From the NCBI GenBank assembly GCA_964513285.1, contig CAZEML010000124.1:1-12810 (forward strand): a stretch of 12,810 bases of DNA. Reading direction: 5' to 3'. This stretch comes from UBA11606 sp964513285 (GTDB taxonomy: Bacteria > Actinomycetota > Acidimicrobiia > Acidimicrobiales > Aldehydirespiratoraceae). Made by a program: the position numbers and the translations under genes. The notes beneath the pieces were generated by a model. That model was not told the origin of the DNA. It did no database searches and saw nothing but the letters and a program-made list of their open reading frames with translations. This document shows positions 1 to 6,550 of this stretch, one piece after another; the stretch's first letter is position 1; each line of letters opens with the position of its first letter.

Positions 1-566
1 ACGGCGACGGCATGGGGGTGTCGTTGATCAACTCCAACGCGAGCGGGTTCGGTGCCCATCTGGTCGCCGGTTCGAGCGGCATCTTCCTACACGACCGGGG
101 GCTGGGCTTCTCGCTGGAGCCCGGGCATCCCGCCGAGTACCGGCCGGGCAAGCGCCCGCCCCACACGCTCGCGCCGGCGCTCGTCACCCATCCCGACGGA
201 CGGCTGCGGACCGTGCTCGGCACGATGGGCGGCGACGCGCAGCCGCAGGTCGTGTTGCAGATGCTGGCGGCGTCGTTGGCGTTCGGTCGCAGCGCCGGCC
301 ATGCGGTGGGCCGCCCTCGCTGGCGGATCGCTCCCGCGGTCGACACCGGATTCTCGACGTGGGCACCGGGCGTGTCGCGCAAGGTCGAGTTGGAGGATGG
401 CGTGCCGGCGGCGGTCGCCGACGCGCTCAGCGCGATGGGGCATGAGCTCGGGACCGCCGATCACTCCCAGTTCGGCCACGCTCATCTGATCGAGATCACC
501 GAGCACGGCTCGCTCGCCGGTGCTGCGGATCCTCGAGCGTTGGCGGGGGCTGCGACCGGCATCTGA
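1..566 (+). CDS. Gamma-glutamyltransferase family protein, C-terminal part (5' end outside window)
   Basis: This is the 3' part of a gamma-glutamyltranspeptidase-family Ntn-hydrolase; the frame is open to the left edge and codons begin at base 3. Family members cleave gamma-glutamyl bonds (glutathione and related amides) and are usually exported, self-cleaving heterodimers. The visible part is the small-subunit C-terminus: a VSLINSNASGFGAHLV stretch followed by SSGIFLHDRGLGFSL, the 'GKRP' segment near bases 147-158, and the GTMGGDAQPQ segment matching the family's conserved Gly-Gly oxyanion region. The catalytic Thr and any signal peptide lie upstream and cannot be seen. Where E. coli GGT has two substrate-binding serines after KRP, this protein reads P-H-T, so it belongs to a divergent subgroup and substrate should not be assumed. 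Family assignment is secure; exact specificity is not. Confidence 0.88.
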   Translation, partial: GDGMGVSLINSNASGFGAHLVAGSSGIFLHDRGLGFSLEPGHPAEYRPGKRPPHTLAPALVTHPDGRLRTVLGTMGGDAQPQVVLQMLAASLAFGRSAGHAVGRPRWRIAPAVDTGFSTWAPGVSRKVELEDGVPAAVADALSAMGHELGTADHSQFGHAHLIEITEHGSLAGAADPRALAGAATGI

Positions 567-574
567 GAGCTGAG

Positions 575-590
575 GCGAACAGGTGTTCGC
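575..590. promoter_or_regulatory. LexA-binding SOS box
   Basis: The 16 bases GCGAACAGGTGTTCGC form a perfect 7-bp inverted repeat around a GG centre. The core CGAACAGGTGTTCG matches the Gram-positive/mycobacterial LexA consensus CGAAC-N4-GTTCG, including purine and pyrimidine preferences in the spacer. It overlaps the proposed -35 of the downstream DUF222/HNH gene, the position expected for repression by LexA. Similar SOS boxes are known upstream of several 13E12-family (DUF222/HNH) genes in Mycobacterium tuberculosis. Binding itself is inferred. Confidence 0.8.
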
Positions 591-615
591 TTTTCCGCAT
601 GACCCTTGCTAGGGT
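586..615 (+). promoter_or_regulatory. Putative promoter of the DUF222/HNH gene
   Basis: A -10-like TAGGGT (610-615) lies 18 bases after a TTCGCT -35-like hexamer (586-591). The -10 fits the actinobacterial TANNNT pattern; the -35 is weak. The SOS box overlaps the -35. The leader to the GTG start would be about 75 nt. Confidence 0.45.
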
Positions 616-681
616 GAAGGGACTGGTCGCCGGACCCAGCCTCGTTCTCGTCTGGTCCTGAATCCGTGAGCTCGCACCGTC

Positions 682-690
682 AGGAGGTGA
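682..690 (+). promoter_or_regulatory. Strong ribosome binding site fixing the GTG start at 698
   Basis: AGGAGGTGA is an essentially perfect anti-Shine-Dalgarno complement and ends 7 bases before the GTG at 698. It is the strongest ribosome binding site in the window and decides the start of the DUF222/HNH gene. Confidence 0.8.
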
Positions 691-697
691 GCGGGCC

Positions 698-1759
698 GTG
701 TTCGAGGACTGGATCACATCGTTGGCGTCGGTCGACGACGCACGCTGCCTGGGGGACCTCGCTCGGTTGCGGGCGGCGGTCGACGCGGCGGCGGCTCGCT
801 GTGCCGCCCGAGCCGGTGACGCCGCTCGGGTGCGCGGCGCGACGCGTTGCACCCAGCGGGAGGCCGATCAAGCGGTCGCCCGTGGTGCGTTGCTGTCGGC
901 GCTGCCCGAGGTCGAGGCTGCGTTGTCGACGGGCGAGATCTCCGCCGCCCACGTCGACACGCTGGCGAAGGCGGCGGCTCGCACGACGGTCGAGGCGGTG
1001 GGTGCGTCGTCGCTGCTCGAGGCCGCCAAACAGAAGCCGGCCGATGCGATGCGACGCCAGGTCGACGCCCATGTCCGGCGCGAGTCGACCGCTGATCAGG
1101 CGGCCGAGCGGGCGCGCCGTCAACGTCGGGAGCGGCGAGGCTTCCTGGCCCACGACGAGATGGGCGTGTTGCACGTCGAGTGGGAGGACTCCGTCTTCGC
1201 CGAGGTGCGGGCCCTGCTCGACGACGAGATGAACCGGGCCTATCACGCCGATGGTGGGCGTGACGGTGCGGCCGTGCGGCGCACACCTCAGCAACGGTTC
1301 GCCGATGTCGTGGCCGGCCTGCTTCTGGGTCGGGTGCGGACGGCCGGACCACCGTCGGTGCGGACCCAGATGATGGTCGTCGTGCATCCCGACGGGGCGG
1401 GGGAGATTCCTGGCGTCGGGCCGCTGCCTGCCGCCGAGGTCGAGCGGCTCGCGTGCACGTCTGACCTGTACGGGGCCGTCTTCAGCCGCGAGGGGCAGCC
1501 GCTCTGGCTGGGTGATCGCTACCGACTCGCATCCGACGCTCAGTGGCGGGCGTTGATCGTCCGCGACGGCGGCTGCATCGGATGCGGCGCCCATTCCGCC
1601 CGGTGTGAGGCGCACCACGTGATCTGGCGGCGCAATCGAGGGCCGACCGACATCGACAACCTCGTGTTGTTGTGCCGACATCACCACCACCTCGTACACG
1701 ATGACGGCTGGCGGGTCGTTCGGGATCCCGCGGGCGCATGGACGCTGGCGCCGCCCTGA
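698..1759 (+). CDS. DUF222 / HNH endonuclease domain protein (13E12-repeat-like)
   Basis: This 353-aa protein starts at GTG 698. Residues about 1-270 are an Ala/Arg-rich helical DUF222 region. The C-terminus is an HNH nuclease domain: C293-x2-C296, then C303-E-A-H306-H307, then DNLVLLC326-R-H328HHH and H334. The His pair after 'EA' supplies the presumed catalytic base and the Cys pairs a structural zinc site. The family resembles mycobacterial 13E12 REP proteins, which are abundant and multicopy in Actinobacteria; their role is unsettled, with links to mobile DNA or DNA-damage responses. All HNH positions look intact, so it is probably an active nuclease rather than a relic. The upstream LexA box suggests damage-inducible expression. 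It ends 26 bases before the convergent peptidase gene. Family and domain call are strong; the biological role is inference. Confidence 0.9.
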   Translation: MFEDWITSLASVDDARCLGDLARLRAAVDAAAARCAARAGDAARVRGATRCTQREADQAVARGALLSALPEVEAALSTGEISAAHVDTLAKAAARTTVEAVGASSLLEAAKQKPADAMRRQVDAHVRRESTADQAAERARRQRRERRGFLAHDEMGVLHVEWEDSVFAEVRALLDDEMNRAYHADGGRDGAAVRRTPQQRFADVVAGLLLGRVRTAGPPSVRTQMMVVVHPDGAGEIPGVGPLPAAEVERLACTSDLYGAVFSREGQPLWLGDRYRLASDAQWRALIVRDGGCIGCGAHSARCEAHHVIWRRNRGPTDIDNLVLLCRHHHHLVHDDGWRVVRDPAGAWTLAPP

Positions 1760-1785
1760 CCGGTGCTGGCTGGGCCGGTGGCGGG

Positions 1786-3123
1786 TCAGCCGAGCAGGTC
1801 GGTGGCGACGTCGTGGAAGAAGCGGGTCGTCAGGTGGAGCGACTCGACATCGATGCGTTCGTTGTGGCCGTGGAAGCGTGAGCCGAACTCCGCCGAGGTG
1901 AGCGTCGGTGCGAGCAGCCCCGCGCCGTAGGCGACCGCGCCCAGTTCCCGGTGCACTCGGGCGTCGGTGAAGCCGACGCTCAGCGACGGCGCGATCCGGC
2001 TGGTCGGGAACGGGTTCGCGACCGCCTTCTGCATCGAGTCCCACAGCGGGGTGTCGATCCGGCTCTGGGTCGACGGCTCCTCGAGCAGCACCTCGACCGA
2101 CACCTGGTCGTAGAGGTCGCCCAGCGCGGTTCGCAGATGGTTCTCCACGTCGTCGTGGGTCTCGCCGGGAAGCGTGCGGATGTCGACATCGATCTCGACC
2201 ACGTCGGGGATGATGTTCGTCTTCGTCTGGCTCGACACCACGTTGGGCGAGAAGGTCGTGTGAGTGCAGGCGTGGAGGTGGCCCGCCCGCGAGGCCGGCA
2301 GCGTGGCGAGCATCTCGTCGATGGCACCGTCGTCGAGCAGGATCGCCTTCATCTCGTCGTCGAGCGGCATGGCGTCGACCTGGGGGCGCCAGTACTCATG
2401 GAAACGAGGACCGGGGTTGTACTCCGACAACCGCTGGACGACCGCCGCCGCCTTCACCACGGCGTTGTCGGACTTGTAGGGGCGAGAGCCATGGCCGGGC
2501 GTGCCGGTGATCCGAAGCCGCCGCCAGGCGATCCCCTTCTCGCCGACCACCATCGTGATCGTGGGGTCGTCCTCGCTGCCGCCGTGCAGACCGCCGTTTT
2601 CGGTCAGGAGGTAGTCGGTGCGGATCGCATCCGGATGGTGTTCGCCCATGAACCGAGCGCCGTACTTGCTCCCGGCTTCCTCGTCGGCCACGCCGAAGAA
2701 CACCAGGTCGCCCTTGAGGCGGGTGCCCGAGCGGGCGAGGTTGCGGGTGACGACCGCCATCGAGGCGGTGAGGTTGAGCATGTCGACGGCGCCTCGACCC
2801 CACACCTCGCCGTCGATGATCTCGCCCCCGAACGGATCTTCGTCCCACCCGTCGGGATTGATCGGCACCACGTCGGTGTGCCCGTTGAGGCACAGGCTCG
2901 GGGCGTTCGGGTCGGTGCCCTCGATCCGGGCGACGATCGAGGTTCGCCCCGGAGCGGCGTGGAACTGCTCGACCTCGAGACCGGCCCCCTCGAGGAAGGT
3001 GGTGAGCACGTCCGCATTGCGGATCTCCTGCCCGCTCGCCTCGGTGCCGTCGTTCACGCATGCGTTGCGGATCAACGCCTGCAACAACTCGACTGAGTCT
3101 TCACCGCGGGGCTCGCTCACCAT
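1786..3123 (-). CDS. M20-family metallopeptidase (ArgE/DapE/carboxypeptidase-like)
   Basis: A 445-aa cytosolic di-zinc amidohydrolase. Numbering from the ATG at 3123, the M20 signature is complete: H82 in NGHTDVV with D84, bridging D114 in GRGAVDM, the general base and ligand pair E148-E149 in VADEEAGSKYG, E175 in LLTENGG, and C-terminal H418 in FHGHNE. Residues about 185-300 form the dimerisation (lid) domain. Members remove acyl groups or cleave terminal amino acids from small peptides; the substrate cannot be read from sequence. The frame stays open to an ATG at 3168, but the family-like N-terminus begins near the 3123 start, which has a GGAG just upstream, and a -10-like TAAGAAT on the minus strand (3157-3163) falls inside the longer version. 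I therefore prefer 3123. It is divergent from the small membrane protein gene. Confidence 0.9.
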   Translation of the reverse strand: MVSEPRGEDSVELLQALIRNACVNDGTEASGQEIRNADVLTTFLEGAGLEVEQFHAAPGRTSIVARIEGTDPNAPSLCLNGHTDVVPINPDGWDEDPFGGEIIDGEVWGRGAVDMLNLTASMAVVTRNLARSGTRLKGDLVFFGVADEEAGSKYGARFMGEHHPDAIRTDYLLTENGGLHGGSEDDPTITMVVGEKGIAWRRLRITGTPGHGSRPYKSDNAVVKAAAVVQRLSEYNPGPRFHEYWRPQVDAMPLDDEMKAILLDDGAIDEMLATLPASRAGHLHACTHTTFSPNVVSSQTKTNIIPDVVEIDVDIRTLPGETHDDVENHLRTALGDLYDQVSVEVLLEEPSTQSRIDTPLWDSMQKAVANPFPTSRIAPSLSVGFTDARVHRELGAVAYGAGLLAPTLTSAEFGSRFHGHNERIDVESLHLTTRFFHDVATDLLG

Positions 3124-3209
3124 GGTCTCCGTTCGTTTCGTCTGCCTGCTTGCCTGATTCTTACCCATCCTTCACCCGACTCTGGGACCCGAGCGCGACG
3201 GTGGTGGTC

Positions 3210-3656
3210 ATGGTGGCCCCGTCTCCGCAACCCGAACGTCGGTGGTTCGAGCGAACCGTCATCGCCGCGATGGTGATCGCGGGCTTCGCGGTCGGCTCGA
3301 TCGGGCTCACCGTGGCCGCCGAACTCCTCGGCGAAGACCCGGTCCTGACCGACGAGTTCAACGCTCCGGTCGCCGCCGACGACCCCACCGGCATCGTCGC
3401 CGTCGCCGCGACCACGACCCAACCGTCCACGACCCAACCATTCACGACGACGCCTCCCGCAACGACGTCGCCGCCGGCGTCGTCCAGCGGGGAGTCACGG
3501 TCCTCGGCGGACCCGGCCGACTCGGCGGACTCGGCGGGCGGGACGACGACGGGGTCCGAGGCGGGCGGAGACCGCGGCGATCCCGAGGGTCGCGACGACG
3601 ATCAACGGCGGGACCGGTCCGGGCGCGACGACCGGGATGCTCGGAGGCGGGCCTGA
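3210..3656 (+). CDS. Small membrane-anchored protein with low-complexity tail
   Basis: About 148 aa from the ATG at 3210 (GTG codons at 3201 and 3204 are alternative starts; no clear ribosome binding site). A short basic N-terminus (PERRWFER) is followed by one hydrophobic segment at residues about 15-38, which could be a signal anchor or uncleaved signal peptide. The rest is disordered: a Thr/Pro/Ser-rich stretch with TTQPSTTQP repeats (about residues 68-92), a Ser/Ala/Asp stretch with a repeated DSA, and a charged Asp/Arg-rich end. The composition suits an exported wall-spanning or glycosylated linker. Third codon positions are strongly G/C, as in neighbouring genes. I recognise no family. 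It is divergent from the peptidase gene (86 bases between starts) and ends 82 bases before the thiolase-operon start. The frame is probably real, but the far C-terminus is the least certain part. Confidence 0.55.
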   Translation: MVAPSPQPERRWFERTVIAAMVIAGFAVGSIGLTVAAELLGEDPVLTDEFNAPVAADDPTGIVAVAATTTQPSTTQPFTTTPPATTSPPASSSGESRSSADPADSADSAGGTTTGSEAGGDRGDPEGRDDDQRRDRSGRDDRDARRRA

Positions 3657-3672
3657 TCGCGCCGGGTTCGGG

Positions 3673-3703
3673 TTCGGGTGCGTCTGCGGGCGACCGGTAG
3701 GGT
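3673..3703 (+). promoter_or_regulatory. Possible promoter of the synthase-like/thiolase operon
   Basis: A TAGGGT -10-like box (3698-3703), identical to that before the DUF222/HNH gene, lies 36 bases before the ATG at 3739. The -35 candidate TTCGGG (3673-3678, spacer 19) is poor. The call rests mainly on the repeated TAGGGT. Confidence 0.3.
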
Positions 3704-3726
3704 CCTCACCGGACTTGGTCGCATCC

Positions 3727-3733
3727 GGAGGAG
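3727..3733 (+). promoter_or_regulatory. Ribosome binding site fixing the ATG at 3739
   Basis: GGAGGAG lies 5 bases before the ATG. It decides this start over the open frame that continues upstream to 3637, whose extra residues do not look like the family. Confidence 0.75.
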
Positions 3734-3738
3734 CACAC

Positions 3739-5205
3739 ATGCGCGGCATCATCGCGGTCGGGGGGTACGTACCCCATCACCGACTCGACCGCAGCGAGAT
3801 CACCGGCTTCTTCGGCAAGGGCGGCGGTCGCGGCCAGCGAGCGGTCGCCTCCTACGACGAGGACACGACCACGATGGCGGTCGCCGCGGCCCGCGCCGCG
3901 AGCGATGCCATCCCCGAGGTCGACGTCGAGGCGTTGTGGTTCTCGACCCCGTCGCCCGCCTACCTCGAGAAGACCAACGCGTCGGCGATTCACGCCGCCC
4001 TGCGACTCCCCGCCTCGGTCGGCGCCCTCGACTTCGGAGGCGCCCTGCGTTCCGGCGCCGGCGCGCTTCGCACGGCGCTCACCGCCGGGGTGACCACCAT
4101 GGTCGTCGCCGCCGATCAGCGCGACGGACTCGCGACCTCAGCAGACGAGGCGACCGGTGGCGACGGCGCCGCCGCGATCGTGGTCGGCGACGACGGCGCC
4201 GGGCCGGTCATCGCCGAGTACCTCGGCGCGGGCGTGGTCACCGACGAGTTCCTCGAACGCTGGCGAATCCCCGGTGGAACCCGATCGCGGGCTTGGGAAG
4301 AACGGTTCGGTGAGGTCACCTACGCGCCGCTCATGGTGCAGGCATGGCAGGCCGCGCTCGAGCAGACCGGCGTGACCGTCGACGACATCGATCGACTCGC
4401 CGTCGCCGGTACCCACGCCCGAGCGGTCAGCCGCAACAGCCGACGGCTCGGGGTCGCCGACGACGCTCGGGTCGACGACCTGTCCAGCACCGTGGGCAAC
4501 ACCGGCGGCGCCCACCCGCTCCTGCTGCTCGCCGCCGCGCTCGAAGACGCTGAGTCGGGCCAGACGATCGCGGTGATGACCCTGGCCGACGGGGTGGAGG
4601 TCATCGTCGTCCGCACCACCGATGCGATCACCGACTACCGATCGAGCCGGCCGATCGCCGGGCAGATCGAGCATGGCAGTCCTGTCAGCTACGCCCAGTT
4701 CCTGTCGTGGCGTCAGATGGTGTCGGTCGAACCACCCAACCGGCCGCTGCCGAACCGTCCGTCGGCCGCCGCCTCGCATCGGCGCGACGACTGGAAGTTC
4801 GGCTTCGTCGGCAGCCGAGATCGCGAGAGCGGCATGATCCACCTTCCTCCGGCCCGCGTGTCGGAGAAGGGCGGGGCGGTCGACGACATGGAGCCGGTGC
4901 CGATGGCTGGGGTCACCGGCACTGTCGTCAGCTTCACGATCGACAAGCTCGTGTACTCGCCGAGCCCGCCGGTCGTGTTCGCCGTCGTCGACTTCGACGG
5001 GGGCGGTCGAGCGCCGCTCGAACTCGCCGACTGCGGACCCGACGAGATCGCGGTCGGGATGCGGGTCCGGCCCACGTTCCGTCGGCTGTACACCGCCGAC
5101 GAGATCCACAACTACTTCTGGAAGGTCGAGCCGGTCCGAGGTGCGGCCGACGACGGCGACGGGCCGGCCGATCCGCCGGCAGCGAAGGCAACGGAGGTCG
5201 GCTGA
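3739..5205 (+). CDS. HMG-CoA synthase-like (thiolase fold) protein fused to DUF35 OB-fold domain; catalytic and zinc cysteines absent
   Basis: A 488-aa fusion. Residues 1-300 follow the HMG-CoA synthase/KAS III fold: N-terminal GIIAVGGYVPHHRLDR, the TVGNTGGAH segment, and the closing GQTIAVMTLADGVEVIVV. Residues about 355-380 align with the DUF35 rubredoxin-like zinc ribbon and 389-465 with its OB-fold (VTGTVVSFTIDKLVYSP, ending RLYTADEIHNYFW). By eye against HMG-CoA synthase, the catalytic Glu falls at P71, the nucleophilic Cys at L103 (GGALRSGAG) and the His at Y195. The zinc-ribbon Cys positions read D361, S364, S375 and G378. The protein has a single Cys, C432, in the OB-fold. Its stop overlaps the start of the adjacent thiolase, so a joint complex is likely, as in archaeal thiolase/DUF35/HMG-CoA synthase assemblies. 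Fold and fusion are well supported; standard HMG-CoA synthase activity is unlikely and the true reaction is unknown. Confidence 0.85.
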   Translation: MRGIIAVGGYVPHHRLDRSEITGFFGKGGGRGQRAVASYDEDTTTMAVAAARAASDAIPEVDVEALWFSTPSPAYLEKTNASAIHAALRLPASVGALDFGGALRSGAGALRTALTAGVTTMVVAADQRDGLATSADEATGGDGAAAIVVGDDGAGPVIAEYLGAGVVTDEFLERWRIPGGTRSRAWEERFGEVTYAPLMVQAWQAALEQTGVTVDDIDRLAVAGTHARAVSRNSRRLGVADDARVDDLSSTVGNTGGAHPLLLLAAALEDAESGQTIAVMTLADGVEVIVVRTTDAITDYRSSRPIAGQIEHGSPVSYAQFLSWRQMVSVEPPNRPLPNRPSAAASHRRDDWKFGFVGSRDRESGMIHLPPARVSEKGGAVDDMEPVPMAGVTGTVVSFTIDKLVYSPSPPVVFAVVDFDGGGRAPLELADCGPDEIAVGMRVRPTFRRLYTADEIHNYFWKVEPVRGAADDGDGPADPPAAKATEVG

Positions 5206-6398
5206 TGGGCTCGCACGGAATCAAGGATCAGGTCGCCATCATCGGGATGGGCTGCACGCCCTTCACCGAGCACTGGGATAAGTCGGTTGACGACCTCATC
5301 ATCGACGCGGCTCAGCTCACCTACGCATCCGCGGGGATCAGCCAAGACGATGTCGACGCCTTCTGGTTCGGCACGTCGCAGTCGGCGGCGTCGGGCCTGG
5401 CGATGGGTGGTCCGTTGAAGATCCACGGCAAGCCGATCACGCGGGTCGAGAACTACTGCACGACCGGCTCCGAAGCGATGCGCAACGCGGCGTACGCGGT
5501 GGCGTCGGGGGCCTACGACGTCGTGATGGCGCTCGGGGCGGAGAAGGTCAAAGACGGTGGCTATCAGGGGCTCAACGCCTTCCCGATCCCGACCGACGGC
5601 ACCCAACGCACCCTCACCGCCGCGGCCATGTTCGCCATGATCCTCCCGGCATACGCTGAGAAGTACGGCGTCGACGAGGACGAGGTGCGCTACGCGGTCG
5701 CCAAGATCGCGGAGAAGAACCACTTCAACGGGGCCCGCAACCCGCTCGCTCAGTTCCGCCGCGAGACCAGTGCCGAGCAGATCTGCCAGATGGCGGCGGT
5801 CGCCGGCCGACTGTCGGTGTTCGACTGCGCGGGCGTGGCCGACGGCGCAGCCGCGGTGATCATGTGCCGGGCCGAGGACGCCCACAAGTACACCGACAAC
5901 GCCCTGTACGTGAAGGCCCTCTCGTTCGTCGCCGGAACCGGCGCGGGTTCGCTCGACCCGGACTACGACTACACGACGTTGCCGGAGTGCAAGTGGTCGG
6001 CCGACGACGCCTACGCCCAGGCCGGGGTGACCTCGCCGCGCGACGAGATCGCGGTCGCCGAGGTCCGCGACTGCTTCACGCCGACCGAACTCGTCTTGAT
6101 GGAAGACCTCGGCTTCTCCGACCCAGGTGAGGCGTGGCGCGACGTGCTCGACGGCGCGTTCGCACTCGACGGCCGACTCCCGGTCAACAGCGACGGTGGC
6201 TTGAAGGCGTTCGGGCACCCGGTCGGGGCGTCGGGGCTGCGGATGCTCTATGAGATCTGGCTCCAGCTGCGCGGGGAGGCTCCCGAGGAACGTCGGATCG
6301 CGGATCACGGCCGCAACCTCGGCCTCGTCCACAATCTGGGCGGCTATCCGGGCGAGATGGTCAGCTTCGTCGGGATCTACGGCACCGAACTGGGCTGA
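5205..6398 (+). CDS. SCP-x-type thiolase (acetyl-CoA acetyltransferase family)
   Basis: A 397-aa thiolase-fold enzyme of the SCP2/SCP-x (nonspecific lipid-transfer) branch. N-terminal VAIIGMGCTPFTEHWDKS is typical. The acyl-accepting nucleophile is C85 in VENYCTTGSEA. Later come the VRDCFTPTEL segment (C290; relatives often have His where R288 stands) and catalytic H338 in KAFGHPVGASG. The C-terminal HNLGGYPGEM replaces the Cys-containing loop of classical biosynthetic thiolases, as usual in this branch. The start ATG at 5205 overlaps the preceding TGA and has GGAGG (5193-5197) upstream, so translation is coupled to the synthase-like/DUF35 gene. DUF35 proteins are known partners of such thiolases, as in archaeal acetoacetyl-CoA thiolase and the steroid aldolase Ltp2-ChsH2. 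Unlike Ltp2, this protein keeps the thiolase Cys, so Claisen condensation or thiolytic cleavage is plausible. Substrate unknown. Confidence 0.92.
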   Translation: MGSHGIKDQVAIIGMGCTPFTEHWDKSVDDLIIDAAQLTYASAGISQDDVDAFWFGTSQSAASGLAMGGPLKIHGKPITRVENYCTTGSEAMRNAAYAVASGAYDVVMALGAEKVKDGGYQGLNAFPIPTDGTQRTLTAAAMFAMILPAYAEKYGVDEDEVRYAVAKIAEKNHFNGARNPLAQFRRETSAEQICQMAAVAGRLSVFDCAGVADGAAAVIMCRAEDAHKYTDNALYVKALSFVAGTGAGSLDPDYDYTTLPECKWSADDAYAQAGVTSPRDEIAVAEVRDCFTPTELVLMEDLGFSDPGEAWRDVLDGAFALDGRLPVNSDGGLKAFGHPVGASGLRMLYEIWLQLRGEAPEERRIADHGRNLGLVHNLGGYPGEMVSFVGIYGTELG

Positions 6399-6416
6399 CG
6401 CCCCGAGCCAGCCTCA

Positions 6417-6478
6417 GGCTCGGACCCAGACCGAGATCCAGACCCAGATCCAGGCCCAGACAAGGCCCGGTCCGAGCC
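6417..6478. repeat. 10-bp perfect inverted repeat enclosing a repeat loop
   Basis: GGCTCGGACC (6417-6426) and GGTCCGAGCC (6469-6478) are perfect reverse complements separated by 42 bases. The pair begins 18 bases after the thiolase stop and ends 72 bases before the metalloprotease start. It could fold at the 3' end of the operon mRNA as a stabiliser or weak terminator; there is no T-tract. Confidence 0.6.
6425..6460 (+). repeat. Hexanucleotide tandem repeat (six units of CCCAGA type)
   Basis: Six consecutive 6-base units read CCCAGA, CCGAGA, TCCAGA, CCCAGA, TCCAGG, CCCAGA. This intergenic microsatellite fills the loop of the inverted repeat and sits between the thiolase and metalloprotease genes. 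The plus strand has almost no T here, giving strong strand asymmetry. Function unknown. Confidence 0.75.
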
Positions 6479-6550
6479 GCTGGCGCTGGTCGGTGACTCG
6501 CGCTGAACCCGGTTCCTCGAATCGTGAGCGCCGTGCCATGATCGACGCCG

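Noticed and set aside
1756..1789. CTGACC/GGTCAG inverted repeat between the convergent DUF222/HNH and M20 genes
   Set aside because: Only 6-bp arms with a 22-base loop and no T-tract; expected by chance at this GC content, so not called as a terminator.
680..2044. Long minus-strand open frame over the DUF222/HNH gene
   Set aside because: Arg/Pro-rich shadow frame caused by high GC; the opposite strand carries clear DUF222 and HNH motifs.
1951..3096. Plus-strand open frame opposite the M20 peptidase
   Set aside because: Val/Arg/Gly-rich shadow; all M20 metal ligands are on the minus strand.
3124..3168. Upstream ATG at 3168 for the M20 peptidase
   Set aside because: The added residues are Lys/Arg/Gln-rich and unlike the family, the Shine-Dalgarno-like bases touch the ATG, and a -10-like box falls inside the extension.
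3243..3256. Palindrome GGTTCGAGCGAACC resembling a LexA box
   Set aside because: The half-sites are in inverted order and spacing compared with CGAAC-N4-GTTCG, and it lies in coding sequence.
3664..3680. Telomere-like GGGTTCGGGTTCGGG run before the thiolase operon, similar to a run near 8848
   Set aside because: Too short to be a repeat array; such runs are common in GC-rich DNA and the second lies inside a gene.
5112..6332. Long minus-strand open frame opposite the thiolase
   Set aside because: Antisense shadow with no recognisable motif; the plus strand has complete thiolase signatures.
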